Notes: a model not told the origin generated them from the sequence alone. Positions 25,819-34,636 are shown, counted from the first letter of the stretch. The stretch: DNA of 64,000 bases from Bernardetia sp. MNP-M8 (GCF_037126285.1 NZ_CP147012.1:2874001-2938000), one strand, 5' to 3'. Numbers and translations: made by a program.

Positions 25819-25904
25819 TTTAAAAAAAAATAAAGCGAATAGTATCTTGTTCTATTTCGCTGAGTTTACGAACCAAGTAAAATAATAGCCAGATAATTTT
25901 TCAT
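25819..25904 (-). pseudogene. Scar of a TPR-type kinase gene upstream of kinase 2
   Basis: On the minus strand an ATG at 25902-25904 opens M-K-N-Y-L-A-I-I-L-L-G-S-stop, matching the signal peptide start of kinases 1 and 4 (MKNYLTIVLLSL). It is fused to a piece reading K-L-S-E-I-E-Q-D-T, which matches KLSEMEKDT from the middle of the TPR sensors (about residue 300). Most of the TPR gene between the two pieces is gone. The 7TM-DISM gene starts right after. Confidence 0.75.
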
Positions 25905-25940
25905 AATCCATTCAAATGATTTAGTATGTATTCTTTTTAA
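25905..25940 (-). repeat. Relic of the response regulator 3' end, spacer 2
   Basis: The spacer encodes K-E-Y-I-L-N-H-L-N-G-L-stop on the minus strand and ends at the ATG of the TPR scar. It is identical to spacer 1 over its length. Confidence 0.8.
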
Positions 25941-27716
25941 TTAGTTTTGCTGAAAACCATCAATGATTGGCAGTTTCAGACAGACAGTAGTTCCTTTTCC
26001 TTGCTCTGAAAAAATTTGATAGTCTGTAGGTATTTTATATTTTTTAGATAGAATTTCTAAACGTTCTTTTGCAATATCACCAGAAAGTGATTTGTGTTTC
26101 TTTTTTGGAGTTGTATGAATTCCTACTCCATTATCAATAATCTCTATCTGTAATTGTTTGGTTGCTACTAATTCCGTTATTTTTATTTCTATGTTCCATT
26201 CTCTTTCTCCATCAAAACCATGCAAAATACTGTTTTCCACAAAAGGCTGAATAAGCATAGGAGGAATAAACAAAGCATCTACTTCAAGTTCATGAGGCAC
26301 TTGTATTTGATAAGTAAAGTAATCTTTGAATCTAGCTTGTTGTAGGCTAAGGTAATTGTCTATTGTTTCTATTTCATCTTCTAACGAAATCATTTCTTTT
26401 CGACTCAACTCTAAATTACTTCTTAACAATCTACTAAATAGGTTTAAGTAATCGATAGCTTTTTGGGGTTCTTGGAATCGAATCAGACTTTGTAGTGTAG
26501 AAAGCGTATTAAAAATAAAGTGAGGTTCCATTTGTGTACGTAACAGTTTTTGTTCTAATATTACCTTCTCATACCCTTGTTGGAGTTCACTTTTTTGAGC
26601 TTCTTCTTTTTCTTTTCGATATTGATTAATACGCATAGCCAAAGCAATAGAAAACAAAATAACTTCAGCAGCCGAACCAATGAAAATAAAGTTTTGAGTT
26701 ATAAAATTAGAAGGTACGACACCATTAATTTGTAGTATCAGTAATACAATTCCAGTTAAGTAACCTACCCAAGCAATACTATAAATCACTGCTTGTTTTT
26801 GTTTTTTGAAAATAAGTAAATAAAATCCTACTAAAATCAGATAAAGACTAATTACTAAACTCATTACTTGAGATAAAGTATTTAAGATAACACTATCTAT
26901 AAATAAGTCAAAAATTGCCATTACTATACATACCATTCCAAGTACTTTAAGAACCCAGTAGTTTTTTATACTATTTTCTTTCAACTTCAAATAGTGAGAA
27001 CAAAACTCAACCATAAAAAAAAGTGCTACACTTACTGCAAATACCAAATAAGAATTCAAATTAGGTTTATTAGGATACAAAAATACTTGTGCAAAACCTG
27101 TAAACATTGCATAAAAAAGTCCTATAAAAACAACATAACCTAAATAATAAATATATACTTTATCTCTTACATTAAACGCTAAAAAAAAGTTATACATAAA
27201 AAGAGCAAACAAAATCCCAAAGTAGAGTCCAAAGAAAAAATTAGAATTCGTTTGTTTTTTATCAATTTGTTTTTGGTCAGTCAATGAAATGGGAATCTCT
27301 AAAGGAAATTGACTACTAAATCGTATATAAATCAACTCACTTTCATCAACATCAAATAAAAACATTCGATTGTTATAAGCACGTTGGTCAAAAGGTAGAT
27401 GTGAACCATAGCGTTTTTTGACAAATGTATTCTCTCTGCTATGATATATATCAAGTGTATCAATTAAGGGATTAGCAATTTCTATAATTTTATTTTTAGC
27501 AGATATAGGTAGTTTTATACGAACCCAAATAGCACTACTTGTATTAGCAAAATTTAAAAAATGAGTTGGAGATTCTATAAATTTTACTTTATTTATTTCT
27601 TCAATGGAATAATGATTTAGAGAATCAACAAAATAAGAAATCTCTAACTTCTGTGCTTTGGAAGGCACTATAAAACCTATAAAAAAGAAAAGAAAAAATA
27701 ATATATTCTTTAGCAT
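25941..27716 (-). CDS. Sensor histidine kinase 3 of the array (7TM-DISM sensor, LytS-type kinase)
   Basis: This 591-residue near-duplicate of kinase 2 shows the same order: signal peptide (VPSKAQ), DISMED2-like domain, seven membrane helices, kinase with H399 and intact ATPase boxes. Differences from kinase 2 cluster in the membrane helices (for example YVVFIGLFYAMFTGFAQVFL against YIICVGLLYAMLTGFAQIFL), while the last 200 residues are nearly unchanged. Like kinase 2 it has a TPR-kinase scar directly upstream, so the scar predates their duplication. Confidence 0.88.
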   Translation of the reverse strand: MLKNILFFLFFFIGFIVPSKAQKLEISYFVDSLNHYSIEEINKVKFIESPTHFLNFANTSSAIWVRIKLPISAKNKIIEIANPLIDTLDIYHSRENTFVKKRYGSHLPFDQRAYNNRMFLFDVDESELIYIRFSSQFPLEIPISLTDQKQIDKKQTNSNFFFGLYFGILFALFMYNFFLAFNVRDKVYIYYLGYVVFIGLFYAMFTGFAQVFLYPNKPNLNSYLVFAVSVALFFMVEFCSHYLKLKENSIKNYWVLKVLGMVCIVMAIFDLFIDSVILNTLSQVMSLVISLYLILVGFYLLIFKKQKQAVIYSIAWVGYLTGIVLLILQINGVVPSNFITQNFIFIGSAAEVILFSIALAMRINQYRKEKEEAQKSELQQGYEKVILEQKLLRTQMEPHFIFNTLSTLQSLIRFQEPQKAIDYLNLFSRLLRSNLELSRKEMISLEDEIETIDNYLSLQQARFKDYFTYQIQVPHELEVDALFIPPMLIQPFVENSILHGFDGEREWNIEIKITELVATKQLQIEIIDNGVGIHTTPKKKHKSLSGDIAKERLEILSKKYKIPTDYQIFSEQGKGTTVCLKLPIIDGFQQN

Positions 27717-27719
27717 ATT

Positions 27720-27803
27720 TTTTAAAAAATAAAATGAATAGTGTCTTGTTCCATTTCGCTGAGTTTACGAACCAAGTAAAATAATAGCCAGATAATTTTT
27801 CAT
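27720..27803 (-). pseudogene. Scar of a TPR-type kinase gene upstream of kinase 3
   Basis: This is the same fused relic as upstream of kinase 2: M-K-N-Y-L-A-I-I-L-L-G-S-stop joined to K-L-S-E-M-E-Q-D-T. The ATG is at 27801-27803. The two scars differ at only a few bases. Confidence 0.75.
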
Positions 27804-27843
27804 AATCCATTCAAATGAGTTAGTGTTTTTTTTAACTATAAAA
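27804..27843 (-). repeat. Relic of the response regulator 3' end, spacer 3
   Basis: This is the most decayed copy. On the minus strand it reads L-T-H-L-N-G-L-stop before the ATG; the preceding K-E-Y-I codons have drifted into an A-tract. Confidence 0.65.
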
Positions 27844-29772
27844 TTAGTTTTGTTGAAAACCATCAATGATTGGCAGTTTCAGACAGACAGTAGTTCCTTT
27901 TCCTTGCTCTGAAAAAATTTGATAGTCTGTAGGTATTTTATATTTTTTAGATAGAATTTCTAAACGTTCTTTTGCAATCTCACCAGAAAGTGATTTGTGT
28001 TTCTTTTTTGGAGTTGTATGTATTCCTACTCCATTGTCAATAATTTCTATTTGTAACTGTTTGGTGGCTGTCAATTCAGTTATTTTTATATCTATATGCC
28101 ATTCTTTTTCTCCATCAAACCCATGTAAAATACTATTTTCTACAAAAGGTTGAATAAGCATAGGAGGAATAAATAAAGCATCTATTTCAAGTTCATTTGG
28201 TACTTTAATTTGATACGTAAAATAATCTTCGAATCTAGCTTGTTGCAGATTAAGGTAGTTGTCTATTGTTTCAATTTCATCTTCTAAAGAAATCATTTCT
28301 TGTCGGCTCAACTCTAAATTACTTCTTAATAATCTACTAAATCGGTTTAAATAATTAATAGCTTTTTTGGGTTCTTGAAAGCGAATCAGACTTTGCAGAG
28401 TAGAAAGCGTATTAAAAATAAAGTGAGGCTCCATCTGTGTACGAAGTAGTTTTTGTTCTAATATGACTTTTTCATATTCTTGTTGTAGTTTCCGACTCTT
28501 TTGGCGATAATAAAGAATAGCTAAAATTGCCAGTATTATTAAAATCACTAAAATGGTGATAGCGAGAAAATATTTTGTTTTTTGTAATTGATTTTCTGTT
28601 GATTCTACACTTTGGTTTAGCTTCTTTATAGATCTCTTGTTTTCTTCAAGTTGATACATGGTTTGCATTTCTTCTTTTGCTTGTAGCTCAGCTTTTTTCT
28701 GTTTTTCCTCTGTCATTTCTAAAACTTTTTCAGCGAGTTCATAGTATTTATCAAAATCTTTAAATCGGTAATAATAACTCATCATGGATTTACTAAAAGT
28801 TATATGGTTTGAGTAAGATAAGTTAATAGAAGTATTTTGTTTCATTTCGCTGAGTATGCTAATTATACTATCAGCTTCATTTTTTTTCCCTCTTTTTATA
28901 CTGTTCTCTAAGAAGAAACAATAAAACAGATACCTATTTGCAGGTATCATTACTTGATTTTTTAATTCTTTTTTTAAGTCATCCTGATTCATTTCTAAAC
29001 CTGTCTGATAATAAATTTTAGCAGAATCCAGTTCTTCTTGTTGTGAAAAAAAATGTCCTTTATATATGTAGTAGAATTGCTTACTTTCTGACGATTGTGC
29101 AGACTGTGCTATTTTATTTAAATAATAGCGAAGTGAATCGCTATTTATTCTTTTTTGAAGCCCACTAACAAAAATCTGTGAATAAATTCTAAATCTCAAA
29201 TCATTATTCCCTTCAGGAAGAGAATCAAGGTAGCTTTCAGCTTTTTTTGTTAAGTCATAAGTCCTTTCATAAAGACCTACCTTTATAGTGGACTGAGCAT
29301 TATGTAAATAAATTTTAATTTTATCTTTAGCTGAAATAGTTGATATGGAGGGATTAGCATTTAGGATAGCCTCAGCTTTATGATAATAGTTAGAAGCAAG
29401 AAAAATTTGTCCCCTATTATCGGCTATAAGTCCCAAACCAGTATAAATATCTGTTTTCCTCTTTTCAAACCCTTCTACATCCTCAATAAGAACAAGAGCT
29501 TTTGTTGCATACATTTCTGTACTGTCAATATTTGAGCGACCAAAGCTCTCTGCTATGTAAGAGTATATATATGCTTTAACTACTTTATCAGAAGTATATT
29601 TATCTTTATTTAGCATGTCTTTCCAAAATAGTATCTTGTCTTCTTGTTCAGTAGGTTCTGTGCTTTCTATTTCTTTGACTAGTTGTTCTGTAGAAATATC
29701 TTCTTGAGTTTCTGAACAAGAAGATAGTATAGCAAAAAGACTGAGTAAAACGATAGTGAGATAGTTTTTCAT
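27844..29772 (-). CDS. Sensor histidine kinase 4 of the array (lipoprotein-TPR sensor, LytS-type kinase)
   Basis: The 642-residue protein has a lipobox (AILSSC), a TPR-like helical sensor, one membrane helix (~398-420) and the shared kinase with H450 in QMEPHFIFNTL and complete ATPase motifs. The sensor differs strongly from kinases 1 and 6 but resembles kinase 5 in places (ANPSISTISAKDKIKIYLHN against ANPSISTISAKNKMRFYLHS). Signal peptide and kinase half are most like kinase 1 (MKNYLTI start; NELEIDALF). It is 35 bases downstream of kinase 5. Confidence 0.88.
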   Translation of the reverse strand: MKNYLTIVLLSLFAILSSCSETQEDISTEQLVKEIESTEPTEQEDKILFWKDMLNKDKYTSDKVVKAYIYSYIAESFGRSNIDSTEMYATKALVLIEDVEGFEKRKTDIYTGLGLIADNRGQIFLASNYYHKAEAILNANPSISTISAKDKIKIYLHNAQSTIKVGLYERTYDLTKKAESYLDSLPEGNNDLRFRIYSQIFVSGLQKRINSDSLRYYLNKIAQSAQSSESKQFYYIYKGHFFSQQEELDSAKIYYQTGLEMNQDDLKKELKNQVMIPANRYLFYCFFLENSIKRGKKNEADSIISILSEMKQNTSINLSYSNHITFSKSMMSYYYRFKDFDKYYELAEKVLEMTEEKQKKAELQAKEEMQTMYQLEENKRSIKKLNQSVESTENQLQKTKYFLAITILVILIILAILAILYYRQKSRKLQQEYEKVILEQKLLRTQMEPHFIFNTLSTLQSLIRFQEPKKAINYLNRFSRLLRSNLELSRQEMISLEDEIETIDNYLNLQQARFEDYFTYQIKVPNELEIDALFIPPMLIQPFVENSILHGFDGEKEWHIDIKITELTATKQLQIEIIDNGVGIHTTPKKKHKSLSGEIAKERLEILSKKYKIPTDYQIFSEQGKGTTVCLKLPIIDGFQQN

Positions 29773-29807
29773 AATCCATTCAAATGATTTAGTATGTGTT
29801 TTTTAAG
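29773..29807 (-). repeat. Relic of the response regulator 3' end, spacer 4
   Basis: On the minus strand it reads K-H-I-L-N-H-L-N-G-L-stop, with the TGA overlapping the ATG of kinase 4. Confidence 0.75.
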
Positions 29808-31718
29808 TTAGTTTTGCTGAAAACCATCAATAATAGGGAGTTTCAGGCAGACAGTAGTTCCTTTTCCTTGCTCTGAAAAAATTTGATAGTCTGTAGGTAT
29901 TTTATATTTTTTAGATAGAATTTCTAAACGCTCTTTGGCAATCTCACCAGAAAGTGATTTGTGATTTTTCTTTGAAACTGTATTTATTCCTACTCCATTG
30001 TCAATAATTTCTATCTGTAACTGTTTGGCTTCTGTTAATTCAGTTATTTTTATGTCTATGTGCCATTTTTGTTCTCCATCAAACCCATGTAAAATACTAT
30101 TTTCAACAAACGGCTGAATCAGCATAGGAGGAATAAATAAAGCATCTACTTCCAGTCCATCAGGTACTTGAATTTGATACGTAAAGTAGTCTTCGAATCT
30201 CGCTTGTTGTAGACCAAGGTAGTTATCCATTGTTTCTATTTCATCCTCTAAAGAAATCATTTCTTGTCTACTTAATTCTAAATTACTTCGCAATAATCTG
30301 CTAAATCGGTTTAAGTAATCAATAGCTTTTTTAGGTTCTTGGAAACGAATCAGACTTTGCAGGGTGGAAAGAGTATTAAAAATAAAGTGAGGTTCCATCT
30401 GTGTACGAAGTAATTTTTGTTCTAATATTACCTTTTCATACTCCTGTTGTAGTTTCCGACTCTTTTGACGATAATAAAGAATAGCTAAAATGGCTAGTAT
30501 TATCAAAATAGTCAATATTGTGATGGCGAGAAAATATTTTGTTTTTTGTAATTCATTTTCTGTTGCTTCTACACTTTGGTTTAGATTTTTTATAGATTTT
30601 TTGTTTTCTTCAAGTTGATACATCGTGTGCATTTCTTCTTTTGCCTGTATCTCAGCCTCTTTTTGCATTTGGTCTTTTAAATCTAGTACCTTTTCAGTAG
30701 CTTCATGATATTTATCAAAATTCCTAACTTGATAATAATAATTCATCATGGCTTCTGCAAAAAGCTGACGACTTGGAAGAGATAAGTAAAGAGAAGTATC
30801 TTTTTCCATTTCGCTAAGTTTACTGATTATACTATCAGCCTCACTTATTTTTCCTATTTTTATATTTATTTGCAAAAGATTACAATAGTTTATATATCGA
30901 TTTTCAAATGTATCATATTCATTTTTTAATTTAAGCTTTAAGACTTTTTGAAAATAAATTCTAGCCGAATCAAACTGATTGTTGTGGACAAAAAAACGAG
31001 CTTTATTTCCATAATAAAATATATTGTGTTCATCCAAATTTGAGTTCTGTTCTATTTTTTCTAAATAATAACGAAGTGAATCTATATCTACTTTTTTTTT
31101 ATAGCCATTAAAGGAAAGTTGGGCATATAATCTGAATATTAAATAATCATCTTTAGGAATAGAGTCCATATAGTTTGCAGCTTTTTTATTTAGTTCAAAA
31201 GCACTTTCCTGAAGCCCTATCTGTGTATTAGACTGTGCACTATGTAAATAAAATCGCATTTTATTCTTAGCTGAAATAGTTGAGATAGAAGGATTAGCAT
31301 CTAGTATAGAAACAATTTTATGGTAGTAGAAAGAAGAGAGAAAAGTTTTACTTCTACGCTGAGCAATATTTCCTAAGCCATTATAAATAGCTGTTTTTTC
31401 TTTCTCAAAACCTTCTATATCCTCAATTAGAATAAGAGCTTTTGTTGTGTATATTTCTGCGCTATCTATGTTTATAGGAGCAAAACTCTTTCCTATTTGG
31501 TAATTTATGCTTGCTTTAGCTACATCATCAGAAGCATATCTATCTTGATTTAGCATATTTTTCCAAAATAGTGTTTGGTCATCTTGTTTAGCTGCTTGTG
31601 GTATAGCTGCATCTATTTCGTTGATGAGTTGTTGCGTAGAAGGTTCTTCTTGAGCTTCCGTACAAGCAGACAATACAGCAAAAAGACAAAGGAAAGCAAT
31701 AGCAAAGTATTTTATCAT
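29808..31718 (-). CDS. Sensor histidine kinase 5 of the array (lipoprotein-TPR sensor, LytS-type kinase)
   Basis: The 636-residue protein has the signal MIKYFAIAFLCLFAVLSAC (lipobox LSAC), a TPR-like sensor, one membrane helix (~392-414) and the kinase with phospho-acceptor H444. Kinase-half variants GINTVSKKNHKSLSG and PDGLEVDALF are shared only with kinase 6, as is the signal peptide, whereas the sensor is closer to kinase 4. This makes it a mosaic of its neighbours. ATPase boxes are intact. Confidence 0.88.
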   Translation of the reverse strand: MIKYFAIAFLCLFAVLSACTEAQEEPSTQQLINEIDAAIPQAAKQDDQTLFWKNMLNQDRYASDDVAKASINYQIGKSFAPINIDSAEIYTTKALILIEDIEGFEKEKTAIYNGLGNIAQRRSKTFLSSFYYHKIVSILDANPSISTISAKNKMRFYLHSAQSNTQIGLQESAFELNKKAANYMDSIPKDDYLIFRLYAQLSFNGYKKKVDIDSLRYYLEKIEQNSNLDEHNIFYYGNKARFFVHNNQFDSARIYFQKVLKLKLKNEYDTFENRYINYCNLLQINIKIGKISEADSIISKLSEMEKDTSLYLSLPSRQLFAEAMMNYYYQVRNFDKYHEATEKVLDLKDQMQKEAEIQAKEEMHTMYQLEENKKSIKNLNQSVEATENELQKTKYFLAITILTILIILAILAILYYRQKSRKLQQEYEKVILEQKLLRTQMEPHFIFNTLSTLQSLIRFQEPKKAIDYLNRFSRLLRSNLELSRQEMISLEDEIETMDNYLGLQQARFEDYFTYQIQVPDGLEVDALFIPPMLIQPFVENSILHGFDGEQKWHIDIKITELTEAKQLQIEIIDNGVGINTVSKKNHKSLSGEIAKERLEILSKKYKIPTDYQIFSEQGKGTTVCLKLPIIDGFQQN

Positions 31719-31754
31719 AATCCATTCAAATTATTTAGTATGTATTCTTTTTAA
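31719..31754 (-). repeat. Relic of the response regulator 3' end, spacer 5
   Basis: This is the best-preserved copy: K-E-Y-I-L-N-N-L-N-G-L-stop on the minus strand, the same peptide as the true regulator end at 33665. Confidence 0.85.
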
Positions 31755-33668
31755 TTAGTTTTGCTGAAAACCATCAATAATAGGGAGTTTCAGGCAGACA
31801 GTAGTTCCTTTTCCTTGCTCTGAAAAAATTTGATAGTCTGTTGGTATCTTATATTTTTTAGATAGAATTTCTAAACGCTCTTTGGCAATCTCACCAGAAA
31901 GTGATTTGTGATTTTTCTTTGAAACTGTATTTATTCCTACTCCATTGTCAATAATTTCTATCTGTAACTGTTTGGCTTCTGTTAATTCAGTTATTTTTAT
32001 TTCTATATGCCATTCTTTTTCTCCATCAAACCCATGTAAAATACTATTTTCAACAAACGGCTGAATCAGCATAGGAGGAATAAATAAAGCATCTACTTCC
32101 AGTCCATCAGGTAATTGAATTTGATACGTAAAGTAGTCTTCGAATCTCGCTTGTTGTAGACCAAGGTAGTTATCCATTGTTTCTATTTCATCCTCTAAAG
32201 AAATCATTTCTTGTCGGCTCAATTCTAAATTACTTCGTAATAATCTGCTAAATCGGTTTAAGTAATCAATAGCTTTTTTAGGTTCTTGGAAACGAATCAG
32301 ACTTTGCAGGGTGGAAAGAGTATTAAAAATAAAGTGAGGTTCCATCTGTGTACGAAGTAATTTTTGTTCTAATATTACCTTTTCATATTCCTGTTGGAGT
32401 TTCCGACTCTTTTGACGATAATAAAGAATAGCTAAAATTGCTAGTATTATTAAAATAGCCAAGATGGTAATAGCGAGAAAATATTTTGTTTTTTGTAATT
32501 CGTTGTCTTTTATTTCTACACTTTGGTTTAGATTTTTTATAGATCTCTTGTTTTCTTCAAGTTGATACATGGTGTGCATTTCTTCTTTTGCTTGTAATTC
32601 TGCTTTTTGCTGTTTTTCTTCTGTCAGTTCTTTGAATTTTTTAGTAGCTTCATGGTATTTCTCCAAATTCTTTGCCTTGTAGTAATAATTCATCATTACT
32701 TCTTCGAAAAGTAAATGATCGGAGATATCTAAGTGAGTAGAAAACTCTTTTTCTATTTCGCTGAGTTTACTCATTATACTGTCAGTTTTATCCATTTTTC
32801 CTATATGTAGGGTGTTTTTTAAGAGTGCACAATAAGATGTATACCTATTGCCAGGAGTAGTATATTCATCTTTTAATTCGTTTTGCCAAATCTCTATGCA
32901 CTTTTGACGATAGACTATAGCAGAATCAAATTGTTCATTTTGTTCGAAAAAGAGAGCCTTGTTTGCATAATAAATTGCGTCGTATTCAGCCGAGGTTGAG
33001 TATTGCGCTATTTTTTCTAAATAATAGAAAATTGAATCATTATCTATTTTCTTAAAAATGCTACTAGAAGAAAGTTGTATGTAGATCAAAACTTTCAACT
33101 CATCGTCTTCAGAAAGAGAATCTAGATAAGCTCCTGCTTTTTTGGCTAACTCATAAGAACTTTCTTTAAGACCTATATGATGGTAGTTTTGTGCAGCATA
33201 CAAATAGACACGGACTTTTCGTCTAACTGGAATACCTATGGGATTAGCGTCTACTACAGAAACAGCTTTATTAGAATAAAAAGAGGACAGAAAAGACTTA
33301 CCTTTGTAATAAGCATTAACAGCTAATCCATTATAAACTTGTGCTTTTACTTTTGCAAACCCTTCTACATCCTCAATTAGAATGAGAGCCTTTGTCATGT
33401 AAACATCTGAGCTGTCTAAATTTGAAGGAAAAAAAGTCAGTCCTATACGAAAATTTAGGCATGTTTTAGCTACATTATCAGAAGCATATCTATCTTGATT
33501 TAGCATATTTTTCCAAAATAGTGTTTGGTCATCTTGTTTAGCTGCTTGTGGTATAGCTGCATCTATCTCGTTGATGAGTTGTTGTGTAGAAGGTTCTTCT
33601 TGAGTTTCTGTACAAGAAGATAATAGAGCAAAAAGACAAAGGAAAGCAATAGCAAAGTATTTTATCAT
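31755..33668 (-). CDS. Sensor histidine kinase 6 of the array (lipoprotein-TPR sensor, LytS-type kinase), first after the regulator
   Basis: The 637-residue protein has a lipobox (ALLSSC), a TPR-like sensor, one membrane helix (~393-415) and the kinase with H445 in QMEPHFIFNTL. Its ATG overlaps the stop of the LytTR regulator by 4 bases, so it is the directly coupled partner and probably the ancestral position. The sensor is very close to kinase 1 (QVYNGLAVNA, IGIPVRRKVRVYLYAAQN, AQYSTSAEYDAIYYANKALF), while its signal peptide and kinase half match kinase 5. This pattern points to recombination within the array. Confidence 0.9.
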   Translation of the reverse strand: MIKYFAIAFLCLFALLSSCTETQEEPSTQQLINEIDAAIPQAAKQDDQTLFWKNMLNQDRYASDNVAKTCLNFRIGLTFFPSNLDSSDVYMTKALILIEDVEGFAKVKAQVYNGLAVNAYYKGKSFLSSFYSNKAVSVVDANPIGIPVRRKVRVYLYAAQNYHHIGLKESSYELAKKAGAYLDSLSEDDELKVLIYIQLSSSSIFKKIDNDSIFYYLEKIAQYSTSAEYDAIYYANKALFFEQNEQFDSAIVYRQKCIEIWQNELKDEYTTPGNRYTSYCALLKNTLHIGKMDKTDSIMSKLSEIEKEFSTHLDISDHLLFEEVMMNYYYKAKNLEKYHEATKKFKELTEEKQQKAELQAKEEMHTMYQLEENKRSIKNLNQSVEIKDNELQKTKYFLAITILAILIILAILAILYYRQKSRKLQQEYEKVILEQKLLRTQMEPHFIFNTLSTLQSLIRFQEPKKAIDYLNRFSRLLRSNLELSRQEMISLEDEIETMDNYLGLQQARFEDYFTYQIQLPDGLEVDALFIPPMLIQPFVENSILHGFDGEKEWHIEIKITELTEAKQLQIEIIDNGVGINTVSKKNHKSLSGEIAKERLEILSKKYKIPTDYQIFSEQGKGTTVCLKLPIIDGFQQN

Positions 33669-34411
33669 AATCCATTCAAATTATTTAGTATGTATTCTTT
33701 TCGTCTAACAGAAACAGAAATGTTTTTGCCGTTCTTTAATAGAATATAACCTGTTTTTAGATATTTATCAATGTGAAATTTATTAACCAAAAAAGACTGA
33801 TGACACCTTAAAAAAAGCTCTTTTGGCAAAATTTCTTCATAAAATTTAAGAGTTTTAGAAGCTATAATAGTTTGATTATTTTGTAGGTAAATTTTGGTAT
33901 AAGAAGAATCACTTTCACAATAAACAATGTCTTTCAAACTAACCATTTGGATAAAATCTACTGAGGAAATAGAAATCATATCTTCCAAAGTAAGTTTTTT
34001 TCGCTCATAAGTAGAATTTGTTATAGCCAATCTTTCATCAGCTGTTGGTAGTATTTTTTGTTCTAATCTTTCTATAGCTTTTTCAAATTCATCATCATTT
34101 ATAGGCTTTAATAAATAATCAAAAGCACCATAACGAATAGCTTTTATGGTATGCTCTTCATAGGCAGTTATAAAGATAAATTTGAAATTTATATTAGGGA
34201 AATGATTCAGAATATCAAAGGAAGTTCCATCTGAAAGTTGAATATCTAATAAAGCTAAATCAGGCTTTAATCTTGGCAGCTCTTGAATTGCATCTTTTAC
34301 TGTTGCACTACTTCCTATATACTCTAATGAAGGATGATTAGTAACATGCCATATTATTTCTTCTCTAACCATTGGTTCATCTTCTATTACGAACGTTCTT
34401 AGTTTATTCAT
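33665..34411 (-). CDS. LytTR-type response regulator of the kinase array
   Basis: The 248-residue regulator has a receiver domain (1-120) with acidic pocket E10/D11, phospho-acceptor D56 in LALLDIQLSDG, T82 and K102 in YLLKPINDDEF. A LytTR DNA-binding domain follows (~150-248; KDIVYCESDSSYTKIYLQN, ELFLRCHQSFLVNKFHIDKY). LytTR regulators bind paired direct repeats upstream of target genes. It leads an apparent polycistron of seven genes running to 22090 and overlaps kinase 6 by 4 bases. It is the only regulator in reach of six kinases. The promoter should lie in 34412-34636, divergent from the next gene. Confidence 0.92.
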   Translation of the reverse strand: MNKLRTFVIEDEPMVREEIIWHVTNHPSLEYIGSSATVKDAIQELPRLKPDLALLDIQLSDGTSFDILNHFPNINFKFIFITAYEEHTIKAIRYGAFDYLLKPINDDEFEKAIERLEQKILPTADERLAITNSTYERKKLTLEDMISISSVDFIQMVSLKDIVYCESDSSYTKIYLQNNQTIIASKTLKFYEEILPKELFLRCHQSFLVNKFHIDKYLKTGYILLKNGKNISVSVRRKEYILNNLNGL

Positions 34412-34636
34412 AAACTGATATTGATTTTTTAGTATTTTAATATAAATAAGATGGCGAAAGATACTAAAATTTGATTGTTTTAGATTGTGAAATTTATTTC
34501 AAATAACTTAGGCAGAGTTTTTTAAGGAAAAAGATAATAGATTCTTCTACAAATTATAATTTCGTAATTTTAGCACGGTTTTTTAAGCAATACAATTATT
34601 ATCTAATTTTTCTATTTAACAATTCCTATAATTTCA

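Noticed and set aside
27625-27810. 61-codon minus-strand frame starting in spacer 3
   Set aside because: It is a frame-shifted reading of the TPR-kinase scar that runs into kinase 3.
22090-33668. Tandem kinases as an assembly duplication artefact
   Set aside because: The copies differ throughout their sensors and at scattered positions in the kinase halves, and spacers have individual differences, so they are real distinct genes.
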